From Amblyomma americanum (lineage: Eukaryota > Arthropoda > Arachnida > Ixodida > Ixodidae): a DNA stretch of 64,000 bases. The translations under genes were made by a program, and so were the position numbers. The stretch lies in assembly GCF_052857255.1 (NCBI RefSeq), contig NC_135505.1:57283368-57347367 (forward strand), written 5' to 3'. Position 1 is the first letter of the stretch; every line of letters starts with the position of its first letter. Shown piece by piece: positions 11,140 to 20,198 of the stretch. The notes under the pieces were generated by a model. It was not told the DNA's origin. It did not search any database and saw only the letters and a program-made list of their open reading frames with translations.

Positions 11140-11780
11140 TGATGCAGCTCCCGGAGGTGACGCTGCACCAACGACCCGGATCACAAATCCTCTATCGACT
11201 ACTCGACCGAATCTCCTGGAAGTCGCTATTTTCCGAGCTCCTGTGAGGGCCTTGATTGACACCTGTGCTCATGTATCAGTGATGTGTGCTGCCCTCCGCC
11301 GTCGCCTCCACAGTCCTCACGCTTCCACGTCTCGTGTGCGTGTTGCGGATGGTGGCATGCCTGCTGTCGACGGTATGTGTACCGCGTGAGATAATAGCGA
11401 GATATTAGCGCGATCCGCGATTAGCTACCGTGATCCGCTTCCGCGAGGCGTCACTGCGTATGCGCAGATCATCCTATGGACGCCAGATGGCGCTACGTGC
11501 CCGTCAGCTGCGCTCGTGCAAGCCGCGTCGAAACCAAACAGCGTCTACCCAGCGGTGCACTGGAGTAGCGTGTCACGGTACCGGATCGCGGATCGCGCTA
11601 TGCTATAGCTCTCTACTATTGCCGGCGAGAGTATACCGGTTAAGTTCACCGTGCTGTCCACCTGTGCCCATGACCTTATCCTCGCCTTGGATTTTCTGAC
11701 TCACCATTCCGCCCTCATCGCTTGCGCGCAGGGTGTCCTATTCTTCGAATTTCCACTGCTGGATTCGGACCCATGTCGAT
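11140..11780 (+). pseudogene. Ty3/gypsy aspartic protease remnant, gypsy-1A
   Basis: Near 11250-11285 the frame reads ALIDTCAHVSVM, the flap of the retroviral-type aspartic protease active site ALIDTGAHVSVM with the essential Gly of DTG changed to Cys. It continues as RVRVADGGMPAV and is then cut by a 225-bp inverted-repeat element. After the insert the homology resumes as FTVLSTCAHDLILALDFL (about 11648-11700), where the ILG of the conserved ILGxDFL is ILA. Both the insertion and the active-site change make it inactive. Confidence 0.75.
11391..11615. mobile_element. MITE inserted in gypsy-1A protease
   Basis: TAGCGCGATCCGCGAT at 11406-11421 is found in exact inverted form at 11583-11600, and the match continues inward through TACCGTGA (11426-11433 against 11574-11580). 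Imperfect similarity extends outward toward both ends. The piece is about 225 bp, non-coding and interrupts the gypsy protease reading frame, so it is a non-autonomous DNA transposon that landed in the retrotransposon. Outer limits and target-site duplication are uncertain by about 10 bases. Confidence 0.7.
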
Positions 11781-12143
11781 GTATCCCTGCGACTGTTCTG
11801 TACCGAATATGCTCACATGTCATTACGCGCCGCCTTTTTCGTTCCACTGACCCCATGGCACACAGTTCAAGATGGTGACTATCTCGTTACGCTCAATCTG
11901 GACATCCTACTGGTCCATAATGTTGCCCTAACCCAAATTACCGCCACCGTCCACGCACATGCCTTCTCTCTGCCTTCTCTGAAATTCGGCATCTCTTCCC
12001 AAGTGCTCTCGTCCGGCATATGCCTGGCTGCGCACTCCCCTCTGGTTCCTTGCCATATCCCTAATTTGACCGGCACCCTTTTTCACGACACCGCCGTCCC
12101 GCGCCGGCCGTCTCCATAGTCGACGGACGCCTTCCCGCCCATT

Positions 12144-13012
12144 ATGGTCACCAACCTCCGTCCTGACCGAGCTGCGAAACTTCGTGCCCTTCTTGAATCT
12201 TTTTCGGGTATTTTTGATGTGAAGAACGCCGGGCTGGGCCAAACTCTCGCCGTCAGTCACCGCATTGACACCGGCGATACCACTCCCATCCGCCGCCGCC
12301 CCTCACGCCGTGCGTCAGATTATCAATGCCGGAGGTACTAAAATGCTCGCCAAAAACATTATCTAACCCTCACACAGTCCCTGGGCATCCCCCATCGTAC
12401 GTGTCAAGAGAAAGGATGGCTCCTGGCGTGTTTTTTGCATTCATTATCGCTACTTGAATAAAATCTAAGAAAGGACGTGTACCCCCTGCAGCGTATCGAT
12501 GACCAACTTGTCTGCCTCCGTGGTGCCAAATTATTTGGATCCATATATCTTCGCTCCGGTTACCGGAAAAATGCTGTTGATAACCAGCACCGTGACAAGA
12601 CCGGCTTTGTGACCGCTGATGGACTTTATCAATTTAAAGTTATGCCTTTCGGATTATGCAACGCGCCACCACTTTCGAACGCGTGATGGATGCCCTTTTG
12701 CAAGACGTTAGGAGGTCCACCTGCTTGCGCCAACTGGATGACGTCATTGTCTTTTCGACCACCTATTCCGCTCACATCGCTGACCTCTCCCAGATGCTTT
12801 GCTTGTTTCGTCATGCCGACCTGCAGCTCAACTTGTCTAAGTGCCGTTTCGTGCGCCGAGAGCTCACCATATTGGGCCATGCCGTCGTCAACACGGGGGT
12901 GCACACTGACCCTGATAAGATCCCAGCCGTCATAGACTTTCCCCAGCCACGTTCTTGTAGCGACGTCCAAAAGCTTCTTAGGGTCGTGCTCCTACATTCG
13001 TCGCGTCCTTGA
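12144..13012 (+). pseudogene. Ty3/gypsy reverse transcriptase remnant, gypsy-1A
   Basis: The linker before RT (12144-12341) reads TNLRPDRAAKLRALLESFS and HRIDTGDTTPIRRRP, typical of gypsy Pol. RT blocks follow: YPLQRIDDQL (12480), GSIYLRSGYRKNAVD, then DGLYQFKVMPFGLCNAP at about 12618. After a frameshift the next block reads LRQLDDVIVFSTTY (from about 12727), where the catalytic YLDD is QLDD, and then LGHAVVNTGVHTDPDKI. Changes in block order are absent, but the Tyr-to-Gln change and frameshifts mean no activity. The unit B copy has one extra base lost in the PFGLC block. Confidence 0.85.
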
Positions 13013-13129
13013 AAGCTTCGCCGACATCGCCTGCCCTCTCACCGACATCCTGAATAAAGACGCCACGTTCAACTGGGGACCTGCCCAAGGAAAGCGTTTT
13101 CCAACCTGATACTGAAGGTTACTACCACG

Positions 13130-13530
13130 CGTCCTGGCGCACTTTGATGTGGCCGCTCCAAGTGAAGTCCGCACTGACGCCAGTGGCTACGGCATCGCGC
13201 TTTCCTGTCTCTGCGGCAATCCAGACAGCGCCGTGTCAACGCCTACGCCAGGCGCCTCCTCCCTGTCGCGGAGCGGAATTCCTCAATTATCGAACGTGAG
13301 TGCTTTTCCCTTGTCATGGGTGTTGGGAAATTCCGCCCAAATTTATACGGCTGCCATTTAGAATTGCCACAGACCACTATACGTTGTGCTGGCTCTCTTC
13401 TCTGAAAGACCCTACAGGACGGCTTAGTCGTTGGGCATTTAGCCTGCAGCAGTACCATTACCATATGCTCTTTAAGTCTGGTGGCCTACACGCCGATGCC
13501 GACTGCCTTTGCCATTCCCCTTTTAGCTAG
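13130..13530 (+). pseudogene. Ty3/gypsy RNase H remnant, gypsy-1A
   Basis: SEVRTDASGYGIA-type residues (PSEVRTDASGYGI, 13160-13199) give the first catalytic Asp of RNase H. After a frame change, [20 protein letters not shown] (about 13366-13425) matches the conserved [19 protein letters not shown] that closes the domain in gypsy Pol. The frame continues to RWAFSLQQYHY and GLHADADCL, the connection to integrase. Confidence 0.8.
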
Positions 13531-13739
13531 TGTGACAATCCTGGCAATGACAGCGAAGACGCTCTGGGCTCTCTCTGTCTGCTCTCGCTCACATCTGCGA
13601 AGAACTGCGCCACTATGCCGAGCTGCGCTGAATTTTTGACAGAATCAACACCGCCCCACGCGACCCTCCGATGCGCCGCTTTGTGCTATGTGATGAAGTT
13701 GTATACTGCAGGAGCATTATCAAGCTGTCCCAAACATCC

Positions 13740-14930
13740 TCCTCGTTGTGCTCAAGCACCTTCGTTCTGCTTTCCTCCAGGAGCTTCATGATCTCCCCAT
13801 TTCTGAACAGTTGGGTGTGCAGAATACTTACGACCGTGTGCGTCGTCGATTCTTTTGCCCCGCCTCTGTCGCTGTACGTCGCTATGTTGCTGGCTGCGAC
13901 GAGTGGGAGCGCCGAAATCACCCCATCACTCTGTCATCCGGTCTGCTTGAGCCCATTGACGTCCCGCGCGAATAATTCCATAGCGTCCGCTTAGACCTTT
14001 GGGGCCATTCCGGAATAGATCTCTGGAGCCAGATTGGTAGTTGCTACTACAGACTACGCTACTCGTTACGCCATCACGCAGCCGCTCCCCACCAGTACTG
14101 CAACTGATGTTGCCGACTTTCTTTCCACCGACTTCATCCTACGTCGTGGCGCTCCCCGTCAACTTCTAACCGACTGAGGCCGATGATTTCTGTTCAGAGT
14201 TGTCACCGACGTTTTTCGGTCGTTCTGTACAAAATATACGCTCACCGCCGCCTGCCACTTGCAGAAAAACGTCCTCACAGGACGCCTAAACCACGCTCTC
14301 AACGATATGTTGGCTATGTATGTTTTTTTGGACCATCGCGACTGGGATATCGGTCTCCCCTATGTGACCTTCGCCTGCAACACCTCTCGTCATGACAATG
14401 CCGGTTACTGCCCTGTTTATATTTTGTACGGCGGCAAGCCCCTGCTGCCCCTGGACACGCTGCTTCCCACTTCTAATGCTCAGCCATCTGCGTACGCCCA
14501 GGACGCCATTGCTCGTGCTGACCACGCCAGCCAACCTGCACACCCCCGGCTACTCGCTTCCCAGTCCTATCAGCAGGAATTCTACAACCGTCGTCACAGT
14601 ATGGCCTCCTCTTCTAGCTCCCTCGTCCTGCTTTGGTCACGCTTTCGCCAAGTGGGGCTGACTGAAAAACTTCTATCCCGCTATATCGGCCCATACCGTG
14701 CCCTTCGCCAAGTCACCGCAGTCACCTACGAGATCGCTTCAGCCTTCGCCGGTGCCACGTCCCCTCAGCCTCGGAGTGGTGTTGTGCACGTTTCTCGACT
14801 CAAACCTTACGTCTCGCACTCCTTTTCACTGCCCTTATGTAAACCGAGGCGGGGCCGTGCAACGGATAGTCTCTGTAAAGACGACGTGAAGGAAGTGTCC
14901 GGAGGGTACACGCTATCCCCTCGGTGTTAG
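13740..14930 (+). pseudogene. Ty3/gypsy integrase remnant, gypsy-1A
   Basis: The zinc-finger region is at 13748-13975 (LGVQNTYDRVRRRFF, then CDEWERR in place of CxxCQRR, so one Cys is lost). The core is broken by stops from 13976 to 14258; a LTD motif at about 14168 and the SCCLTSFC-like frame shift after it mark the second catalytic region. The last 223 residues (14259-14930) are open: DMLAMYVFLDHRDWDIGLPY, VGLTEKLLSRYIGPYRALRQ (the GPY/F module) and VVHVSRLKPYV. Integrase inserts the cDNA; this one lacks an intact zinc finger and core. Confidence 0.85.
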
Positions 14931-14965
14931 CTTCGATCTGTGCTCCGGTTGTCCTTGCGTCTGCC
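14896..14965 (+). repeat. 3' terminal-repeat remnant of gypsy-1A
   Basis: Direct-repeat partner of 9787-9862. It begins about 80 bases after the recognisable C-terminal end of integrase (the VVHVSRLKPYV motif), which is the expected place for the 3' LTR. Confidence 0.6.
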
Positions 14966-15371
14966 TAGATTTCGGGCAAAATAACAGTACTGTTATAAGG
15001 ATTACACAAGCTTATGCGCCAAGCCGTCCCGTTTCTGACGTGTTTACAGAAGCCGCGTCCACAGTGTAGAAACAGGCTCACATTTAAAGCAGCATATGTG
15101 AGTTGCTAAAAGTAAACGATAAAGTTTGTCTAAAGCTCGAAGCTTCACTTCGTGCTTTTTGTGAACCAACTAGAGGAGGGAAAGTGAAAATAAAAAAAGT
15201 CAGCCAATAATTGATAAATATTCTGTGTATTTCAAACGAAAAAATTGAATTCCCTTTCCGAGCGCTGTTTACGAGAAGGGAAATAATGTCAAGCACACCA
15301 CAACTTCTCGCTTTTGCAGAGCACACGTCGGATATGGCCCTAATATCTTTTGTAGGCTTAGGGGTCTTTTG

Positions 15372-15800
15372 TCAATAGCGCTTAAGTCTCTTCAGTCGCG
15401 ACCTGAAGTTGCCGTGCACTAGGAACTTCAATAATATACGAGACATATACTCATTTTCTTGACAATACGCACACCGTGCGCTCTCTGGGCCGCCAATTTT
15501 GTAAAAAAAGTGCTTCGTGTTCGCCGTTCCTAAACGCAAGCGGGGAAGGAGCGTTTCTTGTCTTCTGCTGAAAGGTAATGGAATATCAAACCGCAGCAAC
15601 GGATGGACGAAATGCAGATCAAAACATCAATGGTTTGGCTCAAACCACATCTTTTGGTGATTTTATAAAGCGTAGACTTCAAGGAAGGGAGCCATGTGCC
15701 TCTCGTAACTGAAGTCCAGAAGGGAGGGCGCTGGCGCGTGCTTGCCCAGCGGCTGCATCCGCTTCGGTGTTTCCAGGAAGAAAGCATTGTCCGGGTGTCG
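15372..15800 (-). pseudogene. Non-LTR RNase H and C-terminal fragment (LINE-2A)
   Basis: Read on -, one frame gives PGNTEADAAAGQARASA, matching the PGNExAD end of the RNase H domain of non-LTR Pol. It is followed, in a shifted frame, by PLPFSRRQETLLPRLRLGTA and CAYCQENEYMSRILLKF, the C-terminal LRxxxA and CxxC segments. Only this short tail is present; no RT adjoins it. It lies just beyond the 3' tail of the larger element to its right and in the same orientation, so it is an older separate piece. Confidence 0.6.
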
Positions 15801-16145
15801 ATTAGAAAACTATAATATACTTATTTTCGGTATCATTAGAAAATTTATTCAGTACTTCGTATATCCTGTCGAGCTTTCCATGGTAAGGAATGAGCGCTCA
15901 CAAGAGATGTTAGTGCGGACTGGAAGTAGCCAAAGATCATCCACATAGGGGGTCTTTTTTTTTATTCGAGAAGTGTACAATGAGGCATAAGCTGAAAAAA
16001 GGAAGGAGGGGGGAAGGAATGCACAGGATTGAAAGTGAAAAGAAGGAGTGAAGAACCGTTGCGTTGAGGTAGTCGCAGAGGTTGTTAATGAAACGGTTGT
16101 CCATTGTCTACTTCACGAAGTCACTTTCGCGGTTCCACCGCAGGC

Positions 16146-16589
16146 TCACACCTCCCTGAGGAGCTGTTTTCTGATAGCAGCCGTCGCTGGGCACGTCCAC
16201 AACAAGTGCCGCACATCACAAATGTCCGGTGCAGCGCTACAGTGAGGGCACCTGTCAGGTGCTGGCAGATCTTTGGCACGCCACCAATGACGGACAGATG
16301 GTGTCAGGGCCGCCCCTGCCCGAATCCGGCGCACGGATACCTCCTCCTGCCGAATAAGACTACGGGCGTGATTGTGCGAACACGGAGGAATTAGAGTGCG
16401 TGTTCGCTGGCGCAGAACTTCGGAATCGGAAACATGGGATATGAACGGATCTGGGGGAAGAGGGGAAGGTGGCGGATCGTCTAATGTATGAATATGAGTC
16501 ATAGCATCCTCTTGAATGTTATGTGGATCCTGGGCATGGCCGCGAATCCAGTGTATGCGCACAGGACATGGATACTTTGCCCAAAGCAC
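16146..16589 (-). pseudogene. Non-LTR RNase H end and CCHC C-terminus, LINE-3A
   Basis: Continues the Pol protein after a short break. IHWIRGHA at the start is the last RNase H motif (WxxGHxG). The C-terminal zinc-binding motif reads CPHCSAAPDICDVRHLLWTC, giving C-x2-C-x8-H-x4-C. The stop lies before a short 3' UTR and poly(A). This tail motif is common to I/Jockey-type elements. Confidence 0.8.
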
Positions 16590-16634
16590 ATGAATTGACT
16601 GTGAAATCTGGAACTTCCGTCGAACAGCCTTAAG

Positions 16635-17708
16635 CTATTTAAGGGCGGCGCGGGAGTCGGTGTAAATATGAACTGTATTGAGTGTTGGAACGAGCGGAAG
16701 GGAAGCAATGGCATTATAAATGGCTTGAAGTTCCAATGCCAGGGGAGTGCACGTATCCGCAGTATACGTCGCACGAGAGTTTAGATGCGGATGAGATGGA
16801 CTATACACAGCAGTAACTCCCCTCTCTGCAGAATGTGATGCATCCGTGTATAATATGCACCCTTCAGGCAAATACGCTGCTGATACCGACACGGAAACAG
16901 TGGGGCTATTGTCAGCGAGCTGGCAATAGGACCGCGGTGGAAGTGTCTTTAAACGATGAAGTTTGAGGTTCTGTTTTTGAGCTCTATTCGCCACCCGTTC
17001 GTCGATGATTGCACTGAGTGTATTAAGTTGGGCGAACTCCTGTAGCACAGGTATGGGTGTTAAACGAGGCAGATATGTTATGACGCGCATAGCCTCACGA
17101 TTGATAGCTTCAAGGGAGTCCCACTGTCTGCGGGTGAGACGTTGAAATTGTGCCTGATATACTATCCGTGGCTGAAGGATAGAGCGCACAAGCTGGCGGG
17201 CCGTATGAGCACGTGCGCCACCAGAGCGCACAGCTATGCGACGAATCAGACCTAGAGTAGCGTGAGCCGATTTACGGGTGGCTGTCAGCCACGGGGTGCC
17301 AGTCCCAGATGTATGGAGGAGAAGACCAAGAATACGAACAGTTTCTACCTGAGGAATCAGAGAATTATGTACCGTAAAATTTAAAGGGGGAGCTTTCCGT
17401 AAGCCGGCTTTATTTCCAATTCGAATGAAACAAGATTTAGTAGGAGAGAGTGTTAGACCCACAGGTGGGACGCGAGATGTCAATACATCCAGCGCGTGTT
17501 TAAGGACCGACTGATGAATAGACGTATCTGGATGACAGCACCGCAAGGTTATATCATCGGCATACGCAAGCACGCGGATAGAAGGGATGGTCTCTAGGGC
17601 TCGAACAATAAGAATTAGAGCCACATTAAATAATATGGGTGCGAGAACGGAGCCCTGCGGCACTCCTCTATTGGAAGTGAAGTTATAAAAGGGCTTTCCG
17701 TGGACCAC
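16635..17708 (-). pseudogene. Non-LTR RT thumb-side half plus RNase H, LINE-3A
   Basis: An open frame of 357 residues. It opens with NRGVPQGSVLAPILFN (RT block with GxPQGSxLxPxLFN) and VLAYADDITLRC, with an intact YADD catalytic pair. The thumb region follows, and then RNase H: ILYTDASHS (first catalytic Asp), LALELQAIYNAI (catalytic Glu) and IYTDSRAALK (second Asp). The start Met at 17708 is only the first Met after a frame break; the true protein began far upstream. The frame ends at 16635 where RNase H is cut by a stop. The unit B copy has this region split into three frames by one-base indels. Confidence 0.85.
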
Positions 17709-17817
17709 GGACGCTGAAGGTTCGATTTGCTAAAAAGGCGCGAATGGAGAGGAGGAACCGGTGAGGGAGACCAAGAGTTTGAAGGGAGGCAAGAATGGCA
17801 AAGTGAAGGATGTTATC

Positions 17818-18472
17818 TTATGCCTTTGTTATGTCTGTAGCGATTAAGGTTCGCACAACGTGACTCTGCGGAGAGTGGTCAAGCACGTCAGCAGCCAAAG
17901 TAGCAAGGCCGTCCTCCGTTCCAATTTGTGGGCGGGAACCAATTTGGGAATCTGGGTAACAATCATGAGATTCCAGCAACCACGACAAGCGTGCGGCTAG
18001 AATGTTTTCATAAAAGCTTACAGAAGGTAGGCGTAAGGAAAATTGGACGAAGAGCCGAGAGAGATACTGGAGGCTGACCTGACTTGGGTATTGGAACCAC
18101 AATAGAATGCTTCCAGTCTCCCGGCATGACGTCAGAAAGCCACACTTCGTTAAGAGTATCAAGTAGGGTTTGCAAAGCCCTCCCTTCCAAGTTACGGAAT
18201 AAGGAGTTAGGTATGCCGTCGTGCCCGGGAGTAGCAGTAGTTTTTAAACGTTCAATGGAGGCCAGCAGCTCTGCCATGGTGAGGTCAGAAGTAATCCCAT
18301 CGGAGGGCTCTGTAACCGATAAATCAGGTGGAGACGTAGCGGTGCAGTCATGGTTTGGAAAAAATTGACGGGCCGCTTGTTGTGCAAATGTGTGTTCATC
18401 CACATTTAGAGCGATCCGTATGCTCTCTGTGTAATCTGCAACCTGAGAAGGGCGCTCCATGGCGTGAAACAC
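17818..18472 (-). pseudogene. Non-LTR RT N-terminal blocks, LINE-3A
   Basis: The frame at 18008-18472 contains ATPGHDGIPNSLFRNL (the TAPGxDGIPNxxxxxL block), then VMPGDWKHSIVVPIPKSGQP (the WKxxxVxPIPKxG block). After a frameshift, 17818-18162 reads SRPQIGTEDGLATLAADVLD, the RxGxGTxDALxxL block. All are in the right order ahead of the block with the catalytic Asp pair. One or two frame changes separate them from the downstream open frame. Confidence 0.85.
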
Positions 18473-18890
18473 TCTCCAAAGATGTCGATTGCCCTGCGTA
18501 GAGGACAGGCGGGCACACCATGCAGCCCAGCGTTGCCTGCCTAGACGCTTTGCATAGCGCCGCTACCGTGCGGTAGCGCGGTGAAGAGTAGGAAGAGCCG
18601 ACGGGTCATCGGGGTGACGAGTAGCGTAAAGATCCGCCTGGCGACGAAGAGCCCACAGATTCAAGAGATGTCCGGGTTTGGGTCGTATTCATTTACAGTA
18701 GTGGTTAGAGTGTGAGTAGCGAGAACAGCAGAGAGAGTAGACAGTGCTGAAGAGGGGTTGAATGTAGATAAATGATTGTCTGCGCGTACAGAGTCCCATG
18801 AAGTTATTCGTACAGTGCGGTGTATTTTCCGTAGACGCGTAGGCGTGATGGACATGCGGGGTCTCGCACCGATGAGGTTAACCTAAGAAC

Positions 18891-20198
18891 CTAATAAATG
18901 GAGTAAATTTCAGCAATCGTTGATTTTGTCGCGTGAGTAAATTCATATGTCCGGCGCTCATTTAGGTGCGGAGTCATAAATGCGGGCGATGATGAATTTT
19001 CGAAGCAGTATATAGATAAGTGTAACCGAGATACCAAATGCGTATCTTGTAAAGTGCTAACTGCTTACCAGCAGATATCATCATGTAATGCCAGCTAATT
19101 CTCCCTTCAACACAAACCAATGTATTGTACTGGTAACTAAAAGGCACGGGGAATTTTCTGGGTATCGTTTTCAAGAATTCATAACTTGAAAGAAGCCATT
19201 GAATTTACACGATAAGTTTTTCGATAGAGAAACTGAACAAAATAAAGAAGGTGTTGTTCCCGCTCACACAAATTTCGTTTTTCTTAGCACGGCTCTCCAA
19301 CTCGTTGTTCCGCCCCTACAACTCGGCGTTTGTTCGCCGTTGTAATTGTGCTGCAAACAAACACCTATTGCTCCGAAGGGACTGCTTGCTGTGTGAAACT
19401 GTAGCCATCAAAAAAATTAAAAAATAAAGTGTTTCGAAAGCAATAGGTACGAATATGAAGAATTCTGCTAGTTGCAGTGGTTGCATGTTCAGAAAATAGA
19501 GCACGAATAATACAAAAGCAAGCCTCGCGTGTTGGATATTGGTCTTCCTCCTCGTATTTTTCGCGATGTGTTTGCCAAGCATATAGTGATAGGTATCGTG
19601 CACAGTCATAGGTTTCTGATGCCGTATTTCTCATTTGTGTTAACTTGAGTGACGTTATTAAAGTTTCCGCACGGCTGATGAGCACAGCAGGCACTCAGAA
19701 TTATGCAAATTTGTTCATGTATCTCTAACCTCCAAATCTTCCGAACAACTAGGCCTCAGAAGTAAGCCAATGTGAAGTAGTAAACCTTTTTTATGAAGCG
19801 CTGCGCTTGAAACCAAAAAACAACAACAAAAGTTTGAAACAATAGTAGTGTTATTATTTACAGAGAAAATGAAACAGAAATACTGGTTCTAAAATCAAAT
19901 AAGGAACGAAAGAAAATCCGACCTGCTCTTAAGCCTACTGATGAAGGCAGTGCTGAGACTTCTTGCGAGCGGTTGCGCGATGTTTCGCGGAGCGGTAAGT
20001 TGCGCTAGTATCGGTCGCAGCGCACAAAGCCTTGCAACGTTATGGGATGTTTGGAAGGGTAAATAGGCGCTTTGGGCAGTGTAAACTTCCACACCGCTAT
20101 TAATAACTAATGTAAATAAAGGATCAATGTGTCAGGAAATTATATTAAAGGCTAAGTTCTTCCACGCCAATCTATGTGTTGAGTGGCGATGACTGGGA
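18891..20198. other. No gene recognised (end of unit A)
   Basis: AT-rich sequence with only short frames (97 and 109 overlapping residues on - at 19316-19694, with no motif I know). It joins unit B without any gap, N or low-complexity bridge. Confidence 0.55.

Larger units (their letters stand above)
9787..14965 (+). mobile_element. Decayed Ty3/gypsy retrotransposon, unit A (gypsy-1A)
   Basis: Gag, protease, RT, RNase H and integrase pieces follow in the order typical of Ty3/gypsy, all on +, with many frameshifts. Short direct repeats at the two ends (9787-9862 and 14896-14965) look like remnants of the LTRs. A 225-bp MITE splits the protease region. No domain is uninterrupted, so the copy is dead; it shares its breaks with the unit B copy and so decayed before the array formed. 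Confidence 0.85.
15951..18890 (-). mobile_element. 5'-truncated non-LTR retrotransposon, unit A (LINE-3A)
   Basis: Read on -, the element starts near 18890 in the region before RT, runs through RT, RNase H and a CCHC C-terminus, and ends with AATAAA and a poly(A) tract (T-run at 15956-15963 on +). The absence of ORF1 and endonuclease upstream is the normal 5' truncation of target-primed insertion. It belongs to the RNase H-bearing non-LTR group (I/Jockey/R1-like). It is the best preserved element in the unit. I could not find a convincing target-site duplication. Confidence 0.8.
1..20198. repeat. Tandem segmental repeat, unit A (about 20.2 kb)
   Basis: The block starting at base 13 recurs at 20211 and again at 40654, in the same orientation and with all contents in the same order, so this is one unit of a head-to-tail array. 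The window starts inside or at the edge of the unit. From about 1 kb onward A and B are nearly identical, with rare substitutions and one-base indels. The first about 950 bases are more divergent. The unit carries three non-LTR segments, two Ty3/gypsy segments and two small inverted-repeat elements. It could be a real segmental duplication or an uncollapsed assembly of alleles; the gapless A/B junction and the matching B/C junction favour a real array. Confidence 0.9.

Noticed and set aside
10902..11262. Arg/Gly-rich - frames over gypsy-1 (and 31342-31703 in unit B)
   Set aside because: Antisense shadows of the Gag to protease region; no motif and not kept where the sense frame shifts.
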